From Arcobacter cloacae (GTDB taxonomy: Bacteria; Campylobacterota; Campylobacteria; Campylobacterales; Arcobacteraceae): DNA of 64,000 nucleotides. The position numbers and the translations under genes were made by a program. Of the stretch, positions 1 through 10,218 are shown piece by piece. A model generated the notes under the pieces. That model did not search any database. It saw only the letters and a program-made list of their open reading frames with translations, and had not been told where the DNA came from. The stretch is from positions 1 through 64,000 of the forward strand of contig NZ_CP053833.1 in NCBI RefSeq assembly GCF_013201935.1, in the 5' to 3' direction. Each line of letters opens with the position of its first letter. The stretch's first letter is position 1.

Positions 1-1317
1 ATGACAAGCAAAGATTTTCTAACAATTATTCAAAAAGAAGCTACAAAAACTGACTATGAAAGATACTTAAAGCAGTTAGTTTACAAAAAAGTATCTTCTG
101 ATGAAAAAATTGCCATTTTTGAAGTAAATAACAAGTATATAGCCTCTTGGATAAAGAGTAAATTTACTAATTTAATTCAACACTGCTTTGAAATTTACGA
201 TGGTTCAAAACCTACTATTGAAATAAAACTTGCTGGTGAAAAAAAATCTAAAAAAGAGATTTTAAAAGAACAAGTTCAAAATCAAACAGCGGAAAGTACA
301 ATACTTAATCCCTCTTATACTTTTGATTCATTCGTAGTTGGTCCTTCAAATCAAATGGCTTATAATGCTTCACTTGCTGTTTCAAATAAGCCAGGAATTC
401 AATATAATCCTTTATTCATTTATGGAGGAACTGGGCTTGGAAAAACTCACCTTTTACAAGCTGTTGGAAATCATGCAATTGAAAAAGGTAATACTGTTAT
501 TTATGTAACAATCGAACAATTTATGAATGATTTTACCTTCTCTTTAAAAAATAAAAGTATGGAACATTTTAGAAACAAATATAGAAAATGTGACGTTCTT
601 TTAATAGATGATATTCAATTTTTAAGTGGAAAAGAACAGACTCAAGAGGAGTTTTTTCACACTTTTAATGAACTTCATAACGCAAAAAAACAAATAGTAA
701 TGACAAGTGATAGACTTCCATCTCAAATTGCTGGACTTGTAGACAGATTAAAATCAAGATTTGAATGGGGATTGACAGCTGATGTTCAAATTCCAGGACT
801 TGAAACGAAAATTGCTATTATTGAAAAAAAATCTGAATTAAATGGAATCTCACTAAGTAGAGAAATCATTAATTTTATTGCAACAACACTTGATAACTCT
901 ATTAGAGAAATTGAAGGTGTTTTAATAAGAATTAATGCAAGTGCCTCTTTATTAAATCAAGAAATTACTTTACAAATGGTTCAAGGTTTATTAAAAGATC
1001 AAATAAAAGAGACAAAAGAGAATATAAAACTTCCTGATGTTATAAATATTGTTGCAAATCAATTAAATATTAAACCAAGTGATATAAAATCTAAAAAAAG
1101 AACAGCAACAGTAGCAAATGCAAGAAGAATTGTTATATATCTAACAAGAGAATTAACTCATAACTCTATGCCAGATATTGCAAAGTTCTTAGGAATGAAA
1201 GATCATAGTTCAATTTCTCATAATATCAAAAAAGCAAATGAACTAATTGAAAAAGATGAAAACTTTAAAGTAATCATTGAAAATTTAAAAAATAAAATTA
1301 TAAATAAGGAGTGGTAA
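1..1317 (+). CDS. dnaA: Chromosomal replication initiator protein DnaA
   Basis: DnaA binds DnaA boxes at the origin, opens the duplex and loads the replicative helicase. The 438-residue protein has the usual architecture: an N-terminal interaction domain (about 1-90), a short linker, an AAA+ domain with Walker A GGTGLGKT at 142-149 and Walker B LLIDDIQF at 200-207, and a C-terminal DNA-binding domain with the DHSSISHN signature from residue 401 (family DHTTV-type). The length is normal for Campylobacterota. The ATG is the first base of the window, so upstream signals cannot be seen; the start fits the conserved N-terminal style. It is followed by a 166-base gap with DnaA-box-like octamers and then dnaN, the classic origin arrangement. 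Identification is very secure. Confidence 0.98.
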   Translation: MTSKDFLTIIQKEATKTDYERYLKQLVYKKVSSDEKIAIFEVNNKYIASWIKSKFTNLIQHCFEIYDGSKPTIEIKLAGEKKSKKEILKEQVQNQTAESTILNPSYTFDSFVVGPSNQMAYNASLAVSNKPGIQYNPLFIYGGTGLGKTHLLQAVGNHAIEKGNTVIYVTIEQFMNDFTFSLKNKSMEHFRNKYRKCDVLLIDDIQFLSGKEQTQEEFFHTFNELHNAKKQIVMTSDRLPSQIAGLVDRLKSRFEWGLTADVQIPGLETKIAIIEKKSELNGISLSREIINFIATTLDNSIREIEGVLIRINASASLLNQEITLQMVQGLLKDQIKETKENIKLPDVINIVANQLNIKPSDIKSKKRTATVANARRIVIYLTRELTHNSMPDIAKFLGMKDHSSISHNIKKANELIEKDENFKVIIENLKNKIINKEW

Positions 1318-1483
1318 AACTTTAAAACAAATAAGTTTTAAAGAATTGTGTGAAAAGATGTGAATACATATTAAACTTTAATCACTTAAAAAAATTCGAT
1401 TTTTAAGGAGTTAAGGAGGTATTTTCATCTTTTCACATAGACTACTACTTTTACTAATTAAATAAAAATATATAGGAGAAAAA
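1318..1483. other. oriC: Putative oriC: DnaA-box-like octamers between dnaA and dnaN
   Basis: This intergenic stretch holds TGTGAAAA at 1349-1356 (reverse of TTTTCACA), TGTGAATA at 1359-1366 (reverse of TATTCACA) and a direct TTTTCACA at 1430-1437. They flank an AT-rich segment (about 1366-1412) that could unwind. Origins of Campylobacterota are known to lie next to dnaA and to use boxes with a TTCAC-type core; that these octamers are the functional boxes is inference. The region also holds the dnaN ribosome site (AGGAG just before 1484). There may be a second origin part upstream of dnaA, outside the window. Confidence 0.6.
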
Positions 1484-2554
1484 ATGAGGTTTGTAATTAC
1501 AAAAAATATATTCGAAAATGTTATAGCTTCTATGCAACCTTTTTTAGAAAAAAAAGACTCTAGCTCAATAACATCACATATATATTTAGAAATCAATAAC
1601 ACAAAATTAATTATCAAAGCAACAGATTATGAAATTGGTTTAGAATCATATATTGATAATATTACTGATATGGTAGATGGAAAAATTACAGTAAACGGTT
1701 CTAATTTATTAGGAATTATTAAAAGATTAAAAAATGAAGATATTATAATTGAATCTTTAAATAACAATTTAATTATAAAACAAAATAAATCTACATTTAA
1801 ATTACCTACTTATGATGCAAATGAATTTCCTTCATTAAACAAATATGAAAATTTAAAAGATTTATCAATGTCAACAATAAACTTCATTAATTCTATAAGA
1901 AAAATTACACCTGCAATTGATAATAATAATCCTAAATTTGAATTAAATGGTGCATTACTTGATATTAAAAGTCAAAAAATCAATTTTGTTTCAACTGATA
2001 CTAGAAGATTAGCAGTCTCTTTTTTACAAAATATAAATAATGATGAAGTTCAATTTATAATTCCAAAAAAAGCAATCATAGAAATTCAAAAACTTTTTTT
2101 AGATGAAGCAAAAATATCTTACGATGATACAAATTTAGTAATTTCAAATGAACATACAAAATTCTTTACAAAATTAATAAATGGAAAATTCCCTGATTAT
2201 GAAAGAATTATTCCAAATACATTAAAATACAATTTTCCATTACCTAAAAATGTATTAGTAGAATCTATAAAATTAGTAACATCACTTTTCTCAAATATTA
2301 AAATCACATTTAATTCAACTTCTATAATTTTTGAATCATTAGATGAAGATAGTGAAGCGAAAACTCAAATTGATATTGATTTAAATATTGAAAAAGAGTT
2401 TTATTTAGCAGTAAATGCAAAATATTTATTAGACTTTTTAAGTATGTCAAATAATGACAAAATCAAAATTGGTTTTAATGAATCAAATTTACCATTTTTA
2501 CTAGAAGATGATAAATTTTTTACTATTGTAATGCCAATAGTTTTAGAAAAATAA
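1484..2554 (+). CDS. dnaN: DNA polymerase III beta subunit (sliding clamp)
   Basis: DnaN forms the ring-shaped clamp that tethers DNA polymerase III to DNA. The 356-residue length and the three-fold clamp pattern fit: an N-terminal domain to about residue 120, a central domain containing STDTRRLAVS near residue 170, and a C-terminal domain ending in VMPIVL close to the C terminus, as in other clamps. The start is supported by an AGGAG site a few bases upstream. It lies between dnaA and gyrB in the conserved origin order. The protein is rich in Asn, Lys and Ile, as expected from the low GC content. Nothing unusual was seen. Confidence 0.97.
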   Translation: MRFVITKNIFENVIASMQPFLEKKDSSSITSHIYLEINNTKLIIKATDYEIGLESYIDNITDMVDGKITVNGSNLLGIIKRLKNEDIIIESLNNNLIIKQNKSTFKLPTYDANEFPSLNKYENLKDLSMSTINFINSIRKITPAIDNNNPKFELNGALLDIKSQKINFVSTDTRRLAVSFLQNINNDEVQFIIPKKAIIEIQKLFLDEAKISYDDTNLVISNEHTKFFTKLINGKFPDYERIIPNTLKYNFPLPKNVLVESIKLVTSLFSNIKITFNSTSIIFESLDEDSEAKTQIDIDLNIEKEFYLAVNAKYLLDFLSMSNNDKIKIGFNESNLPFLLEDDKFFTIVMPIVLEK

Positions 2555-2567
2555 AAAAATAAATTAA

Positions 2568-4904
<2,337 letters not shown>

Positions 4905-4910
4905 TAAAAT

Positions 4911-4935
4911 AAAGCATAGTTTTAAACTATGCTTT
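4911..4935. terminator. Bidirectional terminator between gyrB and the oxidoreductase
   Basis: A near-perfect inverted repeat AAAGCATAGTTT / AAACTATGCTTT with T-rich flanks on the plus strand and A-rich flanks on the other side. It lies exactly between two convergent genes, so it can terminate both transcripts. Confidence 0.85.
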
Positions 4936-5937
4936 TTAATTTGAAAATTTTTCCGTATGGGCAAAAATATTACCTCTTTTTCTTAAAATATTATTCACAA
5001 TATGATAACCATGATTTAAAGCAATAGCAATTGATCCACCACTAGCGAATGCAATATCTCCAGCTACATATATATCTTTTGCGGTTGTTTCTTGGTGTTC
5101 ATCAAAAATTGGTTTTAAATCTTCGTCAACTTCTATTCCACAGGCTTTTAGGAAATCAACAGGTGTCGTTCCTCCAATTGCATAAATAATTCTGTCATAA
5201 ATAACGCTAAAACCATCATTAAATGTAACTTTAACTTTACCATCTTCATTTTCTAATGATTCAATATCTGTATTCATTCTAAGTCTTAACTTTTCTTCAC
5301 CATAGTATTTTCTTAATAATTCTTCATTTAAATCATTTAATCTTGAAAAAGTAGCTTTTCTATAAACTAAAGTTACATTGTTATTTTCATCTGCTAAATG
5401 ATATGCATATTCAGCAGCACTATTTCCACCACCAACAACTAATATTTTTTCATTTGATGAACAGTGGTCTAAATTAAAATTAACAAAAGGTTTTATTGAA
5501 GGTGGGATTTTATAATCAGGTTTATTAGGTTTTCCCATTTTTCCAATGGCAACAATTGCATTTTTTGTTTGGATTATTCCTTTTGAAGTATGAACTTCAA
5601 GTAAATCAGTTTTTTCATTTCTTACTATTTTTTCAACTTCTGTATTAAATATAGAATCAATCTTTTCATTGTCTAATAAATCATTGAAATAGTCTATAGT
5701 TGTCTCTTTTGTACCATCAAAAAAATCAACATTTCCTTGTAAAGTTGTAACTTGTCCTTTGTAATCTTTATCTACTCTTTTATTATCTTTATAAAATTTT
5801 CTAATAGTATTAGAGTGATTATCACTTTTTTCAATCAGTAAGATTTCACCTATTTTATGGGCAGATGCTTCAATAGCACAACCAATTCCACCAGGACCTC
5901 CACCAATAATTACGACATCATAAATTTTATCTTTCAT
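4936..5937 (-). CDS. FAD/NAD(P)-binding oxidoreductase (YpdA / thioredoxin-reductase-like)
   Basis: The 333-residue protein has two dinucleotide-binding motifs: an N-terminal FAD site (VVIIGGGPGGIGCA, residues 9-22) and a central NAD(P)H site (ILVVGGGNSAAEYAYHLA, near 165-182), followed by a TAKDIYVAGD FAD signature near residue 288. This is the two-Rossmann layout of thioredoxin-reductase-type flavoproteins. The CxxC redox pair of true thioredoxin reductase is absent, so it more closely resembles the YpdA/ferredoxin-NADP reductase-like group. The physiological electron acceptor is unknown. It is monocistronic, convergent with gyrB and divergent from queF. Role uncertain; family confident. 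Confidence 0.8.
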   Translation of the reverse strand: MKDKIYDVVIIGGGPGGIGCAIEASAHKIGEILLIEKSDNHSNTIRKFYKDNKRVDKDYKGQVTTLQGNVDFFDGTKETTIDYFNDLLDNEKIDSIFNTEVEKIVRNEKTDLLEVHTSKGIIQTKNAIVAIGKMGKPNKPDYKIPPSIKPFVNFNLDHCSSNEKILVVGGGNSAAEYAYHLADENNNVTLVYRKATFSRLNDLNEELLRKYYGEEKLRLRMNTDIESLENEDGKVKVTFNDGFSVIYDRIIYAIGGTTPVDFLKACGIEVDEDLKPIFDEHQETTAKDIYVAGDIAFASGGSIAIALNHGYHIVNNILRKRGNIFAHTEKFSN

Positions 5938-6071
5938 ATAATACTCTCTTATATTTATTTGTTAATTTCATCATTATACTTGAAATAATTTGTTTTTTCA
6001 ATAAGTAACATTTGTAAGGCACTTTTAGATAGAATTCATCAAAAATTATAGTTATAAAGGTTATTAAAGAT

Positions 6072-6455
6072 ATGGAAATTAAATACGGTGAACAAGAGAT
6101 TTTAGATTTTAATATAGATAATGAAGAAAATTTTTGGCCAAATAAACATGAAAAAAATTATGTAATAGATATTGAATTACCTGAATTTATGGCAAAATGT
6201 CCAAGAAGTGGTTACCCAGATTTTGCAACAATTAAAATTCAATATACTCCAAATAAAAGAGTAATAGAATTAAAAGCTTTAAAAATTTATATTAATTCAT
6301 TTATGAATAGATATATTTCCCATGAAAATTCAGCAAATGAAATTTTTGATACTTTATATACAAAATTAGAACCAAAATGGTTAAAAGTTATTGCTGATTT
6401 TAAACCAAGAGGAAATGTACATACAGTTATAGAAATAGATAGTTCAAAAATGTAA
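6072..6455 (+). CDS. queF: NADPH-dependent 7-cyano-7-deazaguanine reductase QueF
   Basis: QueF reduces preQ0 to preQ1 in queuosine tRNA modification, in the cytoplasm. The 127-residue, single-domain form is the short (type I) class. The catalytic cysteine lies in AKCPRSGYPD (C43) with the proton-transfer aspartate at D50, seven residues later as in the family, and the QueF motif ELKALKIYINSFMNR follows at about residue 76. The start is 7 bases after an AAGG-type site. It sits 11 bases before a helix-turn-helix gene with which it is probably co-transcribed. A preQ1 riboswitch was looked for upstream and not found. Confidence 0.93.
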   Translation: MEIKYGEQEILDFNIDNEENFWPNKHEKNYVIDIELPEFMAKCPRSGYPDFATIKIQYTPNKRVIELKALKIYINSFMNRYISHENSANEIFDTLYTKLEPKWLKVIADFKPRGNVHTVIEIDSSKM

Positions 6456-6466
6456 GGATTTAAACC

Positions 6467-7072
6467 TTGGAAAGATTAGTTACTACCTCACAAGCAGCTG
6501 AAATATTGGGCTTATCTTTACAAGGGATACATTATCGTATTAAAAAAAATCAATTAAAATCAATTAAAAAAGATGGGAAAATTTTTGTTTATGTTGATGA
6601 TTCTAAAAAAGTTTATCAACAAGAACAAAAAGTTGAAGCTATAAAACAAGAATCAAATTTTAATAATTATGAAGCTGTTATAGAAGTAAAAAATGAGCAG
6701 ATTGAACTTTTAAAAAAGTCTATGAAATGGATGAAAAAACAGTATATTTCAGAAATTTTTAGACTTGAAAAAAATCAAAAAAGAATAATTGAAGTGTTCA
6801 ATTCGGAAATAAAACTTTTACAAAGTGCTTTTAATGAAATGCGTTCTATTTATAAACCTCAAATTGAACAAAAAATATCAGAACAAAAACAAAATAGTGG
6901 TTTTATAGCTTTAAAAGATTTTTTTATTCTAATGAAAAGAGAAAATAAAAGTGATAAAGAGATAAAGCACATTATTTTTGAAGCAATTAAAAATGGCGAT
7001 AGAAGATTTATTTATAATAAAATAGAAAAAAAATTATTGATTTTAGATTCAAATTTTGAGGATTTGATTTAA
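6467..7072 (+). CDS. Helix-turn-helix coiled-coil protein of unknown function
   Basis: The 201-residue product starts with an excisionase/MerR-like helix-turn-helix (residues 4-45; TTSQAAEILGLSLQGIHYRI), followed by a Lys/Glu-rich stretch (about 62-140) that should form a long coiled coil, and a compact C-terminal part with many charged and aromatic residues. The start is TTG with an AAGGA site 8 bases upstream (6454-6458); no ATG serves better. It probably binds DNA as a dimer, but neither target nor ligand is evident. It follows queF closely and precedes the convergent SRP RNA gene, whose terminator begins right after its stop codon. Function unknown. Confidence 0.65.
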   Translation: MERLVTTSQAAEILGLSLQGIHYRIKKNQLKSIKKDGKIFVYVDDSKKVYQQEQKVEAIKQESNFNNYEAVIEVKNEQIELLKKSMKWMKKQYISEIFRLEKNQKRIIEVFNSEIKLLQSAFNEMRSIYKPQIEQKISEQKQNSGFIALKDFFILMKRENKSDKEIKHIIFEAIKNGDRRFIYNKIEKKLLILDSNFEDLI

Positions 7073-7080
7073 ATATATGC

Positions 7081-7109
7081 AAAAAAAAAGAGTACTTTTA
7101 AGTACTCTT
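7081..7109 (-). terminator. Rho-independent terminator of the SRP RNA
   Basis: On the minus strand, AAGAGTACTT pairs with AAGTACTCTT (7088-7109) and is followed by an uninterrupted run of nine T (7089-7081). The 5' arm of the hairpin overlaps the 3' end of the SRP RNA stem. It may also stop transcripts from the convergent upstream gene. Confidence 0.85.
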
Positions 7110-7207
7110 CTCCAGATACCTAAACACAACACTAAAAAAGGTGCCTTGCTATGTTCCCATCCTGGGGCGTTGTCTTTAGAAATGCTTGTAAAGGTCTAAA
7201 GAAGAGC
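7105..7207 (-). ncRNA. ffs: Small signal recognition particle RNA (4.5S-like)
   Basis: Read on the minus strand, positions 7168-7143 form the SRP domain IV: a GCC/GGC stem, an internal loop CCAGG opposite AGCAA, a 3-bp AUG/CAU stem and a GGAA tetraloop. This reproduces the universal CAGG/AGCA symmetric loop and GGAA cap that bind Ffh. The flanks also pair: CTAAA and ACAAC with GTTGT and TTTAG, and CTCTTCTTTAGA (from 7206) with TCTGGAGAAGAG (to 7105), giving a single hairpin of about 100 nt as in small bacterial SRP RNA. A TAGTAT -10-like box (7221-7216) lies 8 bases upstream and a rho-independent terminator follows. The exact 5' end is inferred. Confidence 0.88.
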
Positions 7208-7306
7208 ATTCAAAATACTAAAAGTATTCTCAATGTTCCTCTTTTAAGGCTGGAAGTATAACTTAAAAATCTTTAATTTATACTAAATTTATGAAAAAAG
7301 GAATTT

Positions 7307-7714
7307 ATGACCTATTTAATACTCTTCATATCAGCTTTTTTATCAGCAACATTACTTCCTTTTGGAAGTGAAGCTTTATTAATTTATAATATTTCAGTTG
7401 GATATGATATTTATTTATTACTCTTTTTTGCAACATTAGGAAATAGTTTAGGTTCTATTTTAAACTATTATTTGGGATTAAAGGGTGAAGAGTATTTAAT
7501 AGAAAAAAAACTTTTAAAAGAAAAATATATAGATATTTCAAAAAGATATTTTGATAAATACGGATTTTTATCTATTTTATTTGCTTGGGTTCCAATAATT
7601 GGTGATCCTATTACCTTTGTAGCAGGAGTTTTAAGATATGATTTTAAAAAATTTGTTATTTTGATTATAATTTCGAAATTTTCAAGATATCTTTTTATTG
7701 CTTTGATAATTTAA
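7307..7714 (+). CDS. Small YqaA/DedA-like (VTT-domain) membrane protein
   Basis: The 135-residue protein is hydrophobic, with about four membrane segments (roughly 1-25, 35-58, 80-105 and 115-135) and a central amphipathic stretch. The motifs PFGSEALLIY, GNSLGSILNYYLG and WVPIIGDPITFVAG match the YqaA subgroup of the SNARE-associated/VTT superfamily, with the glycine-rich reentrant loops of that family. DedA-type proteins are implicated in lipid carrier flipping, but the substrate of YqaA proteins is not settled. The start has a GGAA site 5 bases upstream. It is probably monocistronic; its promoter would lie between it and the divergent SRP RNA gene. Confidence 0.75.
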   Translation: MTYLILFISAFLSATLLPFGSEALLIYNISVGYDIYLLLFFATLGNSLGSILNYYLGLKGEEYLIEKKLLKEKYIDISKRYFDKYGFLSILFAWVPIIGDPITFVAGVLRYDFKKFVILIIISKFSRYLFIALII

Positions 7715-7772
7715 AACTAAGTAATATTTTTAAATTAATTTTTTATCAAAGGAATTTATATTAAAATATCGC

Positions 7773-7910
7773 TATAATTCGAGCGTTGAAAAATTGATGA
7801 CCGATGAGTATAAAACTTACAGCAGAAGTTTAACTAAAACAAATATACTCATCGCTTATTAATTTGGATGTTTTCTAATATTTAAATTACTCCCTATCGT
7901 TTTTTCTTAT
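7773..7910 (+). ncRNA. Possible structured RNA or long leader, unknown class
   Basis: No open reading frame of note occupies this stretch. A perfect TATAAT (7773-7778) is followed by a possible start near 7785 and an 11-bp perfect stem, CGATGAGTATA (7802-7812) with TATACTCATCG (7844-7854). Inside it is a second hairpin, AAACTT/AAGTTT (7813-7818/7826-7831) with loop ACAGCAG, and the 3' strand between them is the A-rich AACTAAAACAAA. A T-run (7901-7906) may be the 3' end. It could be a small RNA or an independent transcript ending before the promoter at 7933. It matches no class I recognise. Confidence 0.35.
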
Positions 7911-7932
7911 ATCACATATCATTATTAACTAT

Positions 7933-7960
7933 TTGACACAACATAACTTTTAGTGATAAT
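7933..7960 (+). promoter_or_regulatory. Sigma-70 type promoter of the MFS transporter gene
   Basis: TTGACA at 7933-7938 and GATAAT at 7955-7960 are separated by 16 bases, close to consensus. Transcription would begin near 7967. It places the possible upstream GTG (7953) inside the promoter, so the real start of the downstream gene is the ATG at 7992. Confidence 0.75.
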
Positions 7961-7991
7961 ATACCTTACTTTATATACTCAAGGTTTTTTT

Positions 7992-9170
7992 ATGAACAGA
8001 CTTTTAGATAAAAATGATAATTTATCAATTATTATAGCTGGTATGTTTGCGATAATTATTGGATTAGGTGTTGCAAGATTTGCTTTTACTTCTTTGATAC
8101 CTTTTATGCTTGAAGATTATTTAAACATTACATTTGCAGGAATTTTAGCTTCATTAAATTTTGCTGGGTATTTAGCAGGTTCGATTTTATCTATATTTAT
8201 AAAAGATATTAATCAAAAGGTAGTTTTATTTAGAGTAGGTATCTTTTTAGCAATCATTTCAACTTTGGTTTTAGGTTTTAGTACAAATGAAACTTTATGG
8301 ATTATTGCAAGAATAGTTGCAGGATTTGCAGGAGCAATGGCTTTTGTTGTAGGTTCTGCTATTGTAATGATGAAGTTACAAATAGAGAGTAAAACAAAAG
8401 TAATGGGAATTCATTTTAGTGGAATTGGGTTTTCTATTCTAACAACAGATTTAATAAGTAGGTATGTTTTAAGTTCAGGAGGAACTTGGCAAGATTCTTG
8501 GATAATTCTAGCTATTTGTGCAACTATACTATCTTTTTATTCAATTTATATTTTAAGTTTTGATGAAAAAGTAAAGCAAAATGTAGTAAAACATAAATTT
8601 GATACTTCAATTTTTTCTATTTTTGTGATTATTTTAATTATGGCTTACTTTACTGAAGGTGTAGGATTTGTTGTACAGGGAACATTTTTACCTGATATTA
8701 TAAATAATCTTCCAGGACTAGAGGGATATGGAAATATAACTTGGACATTAGTAGGACTTGCTGGTATTCCTTCTTGTATTATTTGGATGAGATTAGCTCA
8801 TAAATATGGAAGTATAAATATTATTATAATTGCACTTTTACTTCAAACAATTGGAATTTTAATACCAACTTTTACTAATAATATTTATTTAAATCTTTTA
8901 AGTGGAGTATTTTATGGTGGAACTTTTGTTGGATTAGTTGGATTATTTATGAATTTAGGTGGGCAATTAGCTAAAAATAATCCAGTAGTTTTGATGGGAG
9001 CATTAACTACTTCTTATGGAATAGGACAAGTTATAGCTCCACTTTATAGTGTTTACTTAATTGAAAGATATGGAAATTATGATTATGCCTTGTATTTAAC
9101 AGCATTTATTGTTTTTGGTGGAGTTTTATTGTTGTTAATTGCAAAAAAATTTCAAACCCAAAGAGTTTAA
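7992..9170 (+). CDS. MFS transporter, YbfB/YjiJ family
   Basis: The 392-residue protein has about twelve membrane segments in two halves, starting with a GVARFAFTSLIPFML motif in segment 1 that is typical of YbfB/YjiJ proteins, and a conserved GYLAGS in segment 2. This is a major facilitator, probably a proton-coupled exporter or importer in the inner membrane; its substrate is unknown. The start at 7992 (ATG, AAGG 7 bases upstream) is preferred over an in-frame GTG at 7953 that overlaps the -10 box. The gene is convergent with an RluA-family gene 7 bases downstream. Confidence 0.8.
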   Translation: MNRLLDKNDNLSIIIAGMFAIIIGLGVARFAFTSLIPFMLEDYLNITFAGILASLNFAGYLAGSILSIFIKDINQKVVLFRVGIFLAIISTLVLGFSTNETLWIIARIVAGFAGAMAFVVGSAIVMMKLQIESKTKVMGIHFSGIGFSILTTDLISRYVLSSGGTWQDSWIILAICATILSFYSIYILSFDEKVKQNVVKHKFDTSIFSIFVIILIMAYFTEGVGFVVQGTFLPDIINNLPGLEGYGNITWTLVGLAGIPSCIIWMRLAHKYGSINIIIIALLLQTIGILIPTFTNNIYLNLLSGVFYGGTFVGLVGLFMNLGGQLAKNNPVVLMGALTTSYGIGQVIAPLYSVYLIERYGNYDYALYLTAFIVFGGVLLLLIAKKFQTQRV

Positions 9171-9177
9171 ATAAATT

Positions 9178-10071
9178 TTATTCAAACTCTTTGTAAATAT
9201 CTCTGTTTTTAGAGAAAATTTTATAAGTGACATCTTTAAAAGTAAACTCTAAATAGTTTGCATGAAGCCATAATCTATTAGATTTTGTAACTTTAAATCT
9301 ATCTTCTTCACTTAAAGTTTTATTTAGATAGTTTTCGGCATTAACATCGTCAATTCCATAAATTGGGTCACCTAAAATAGTGTGACCAATTGAATATAAA
9401 TGAACTCTTATTTGATGTTGTCTTCCTGTAAGCGGTATTGCTTCAATAAGTGTTAAATCTTTTTCTTTATTATATTTAATAGGTTTTATGATTGTAATTG
9501 ATTCTTTTCCATCATCACAAACTTTCATTCTAACGCCAATTGCTAAGCCTTCTCTATCTAAACCTTTATCAATTTTTATCTCTTCTTTTATCTTTCCTTG
9601 AACAATTGCAAGATATGATTTATGATATTTTTTTTCTTGAAACATATCTTTTAATTCAATTTCACTTTTTTTGTTTTTTCCTACTATTACAAGACCAGAA
9701 GTTTCTGCATCTATTCTATGAATTAAATTTGCATCTTCTCCAAAATGATAACGAATTTCATCGAGTAAAGAGTAAGGAGTATTTTTTGAAATGGGATGAA
9801 CCATAAGGTTTGTTGGTTTATCAAATATTGCAAAATCACTAAACTCTACTAAGGGTTTTAAACCCCTTGTCGCACCCTCAAAAACAGCAATATAAATATA
9901 TTCTGTAGGTATTGTATCTCCTGTATTTATTGTATTCATATTTTCATCAAAAATTCTTCCTTTTGATGTTAGTCTTTGCCCTACTTTTGGTTCTATTCCT
10001 AACTCTTGAATTAAGAAAATTTGAATTTTTTTACCTACAATTGCTTTATGTTTTTTTAGTGTGAATGGCAA
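9178..10071 (-). CDS. RluA-family 23S rRNA/tRNA pseudouridine synthase
   Basis: The 297-residue protein isomerises uridine to pseudouridine in structured RNA. The catalytic aspartate is D121 in LIHRIDAETSGLVI, the diagnostic RluA motif, and GRQHQIRVHL near residue 218 and LGDPIYG near 236 are the other family signatures. The N-terminal 60 residues are a weak S4-like region. Which uridine is modified cannot be decided from sequence. The gene is monocistronic and divergent from purB, with the two promoters sharing about 150 bases. The start ATG is conventional. Confidence 0.88.
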   Translation of the reverse strand: MPFTLKKHKAIVGKKIQIFLIQELGIEPKVGQRLTSKGRIFDENMNTINTGDTIPTEYIYIAVFEGATRGLKPLVEFSDFAIFDKPTNLMVHPISKNTPYSLLDEIRYHFGEDANLIHRIDAETSGLVIVGKNKKSEIELKDMFQEKKYHKSYLAIVQGKIKEEIKIDKGLDREGLAIGVRMKVCDDGKESITIIKPIKYNKEKDLTLIEAIPLTGRQHQIRVHLYSIGHTILGDPIYGIDDVNAENYLNKTLSEEDRFKVTKSNRLWLHANYLEFTFKDVTYKIFSKNRDIYKEFE

Positions 10072-10218
10072 ATTTTTGTCCTATGTTTTTTTAGAAATCT
10101 GTTATTTTTTATCAGATTTTTTAATTTTAGATTTTGTCTTTTTAGATACAATATCATACTAAAATTAATAACAATTTTTAATAAAAATTCACAAAAAACG
10201 ATAACAAGGGACATTATT

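Noticed and set aside
1411-1617. Minus-strand frame of 68 codons at the dnaA-dnaN junction
   Set aside because: It overlaps the origin and dnaN, has no ribosome site in the right place, and its sequence is a shadow of the AT-rich complement.
5938-6071. preQ1 riboswitch upstream of queF
   Set aside because: No preQ1-I or -II consensus (stem with A-rich tail and C-rich loop) could be found in the leader.
7953-7991. GTG start for the MFS transporter
   Set aside because: It lies inside the -10 box of a strong promoter (TTGACA-N16-GATAAT) and the ATG at 7992 has a ribosome site.
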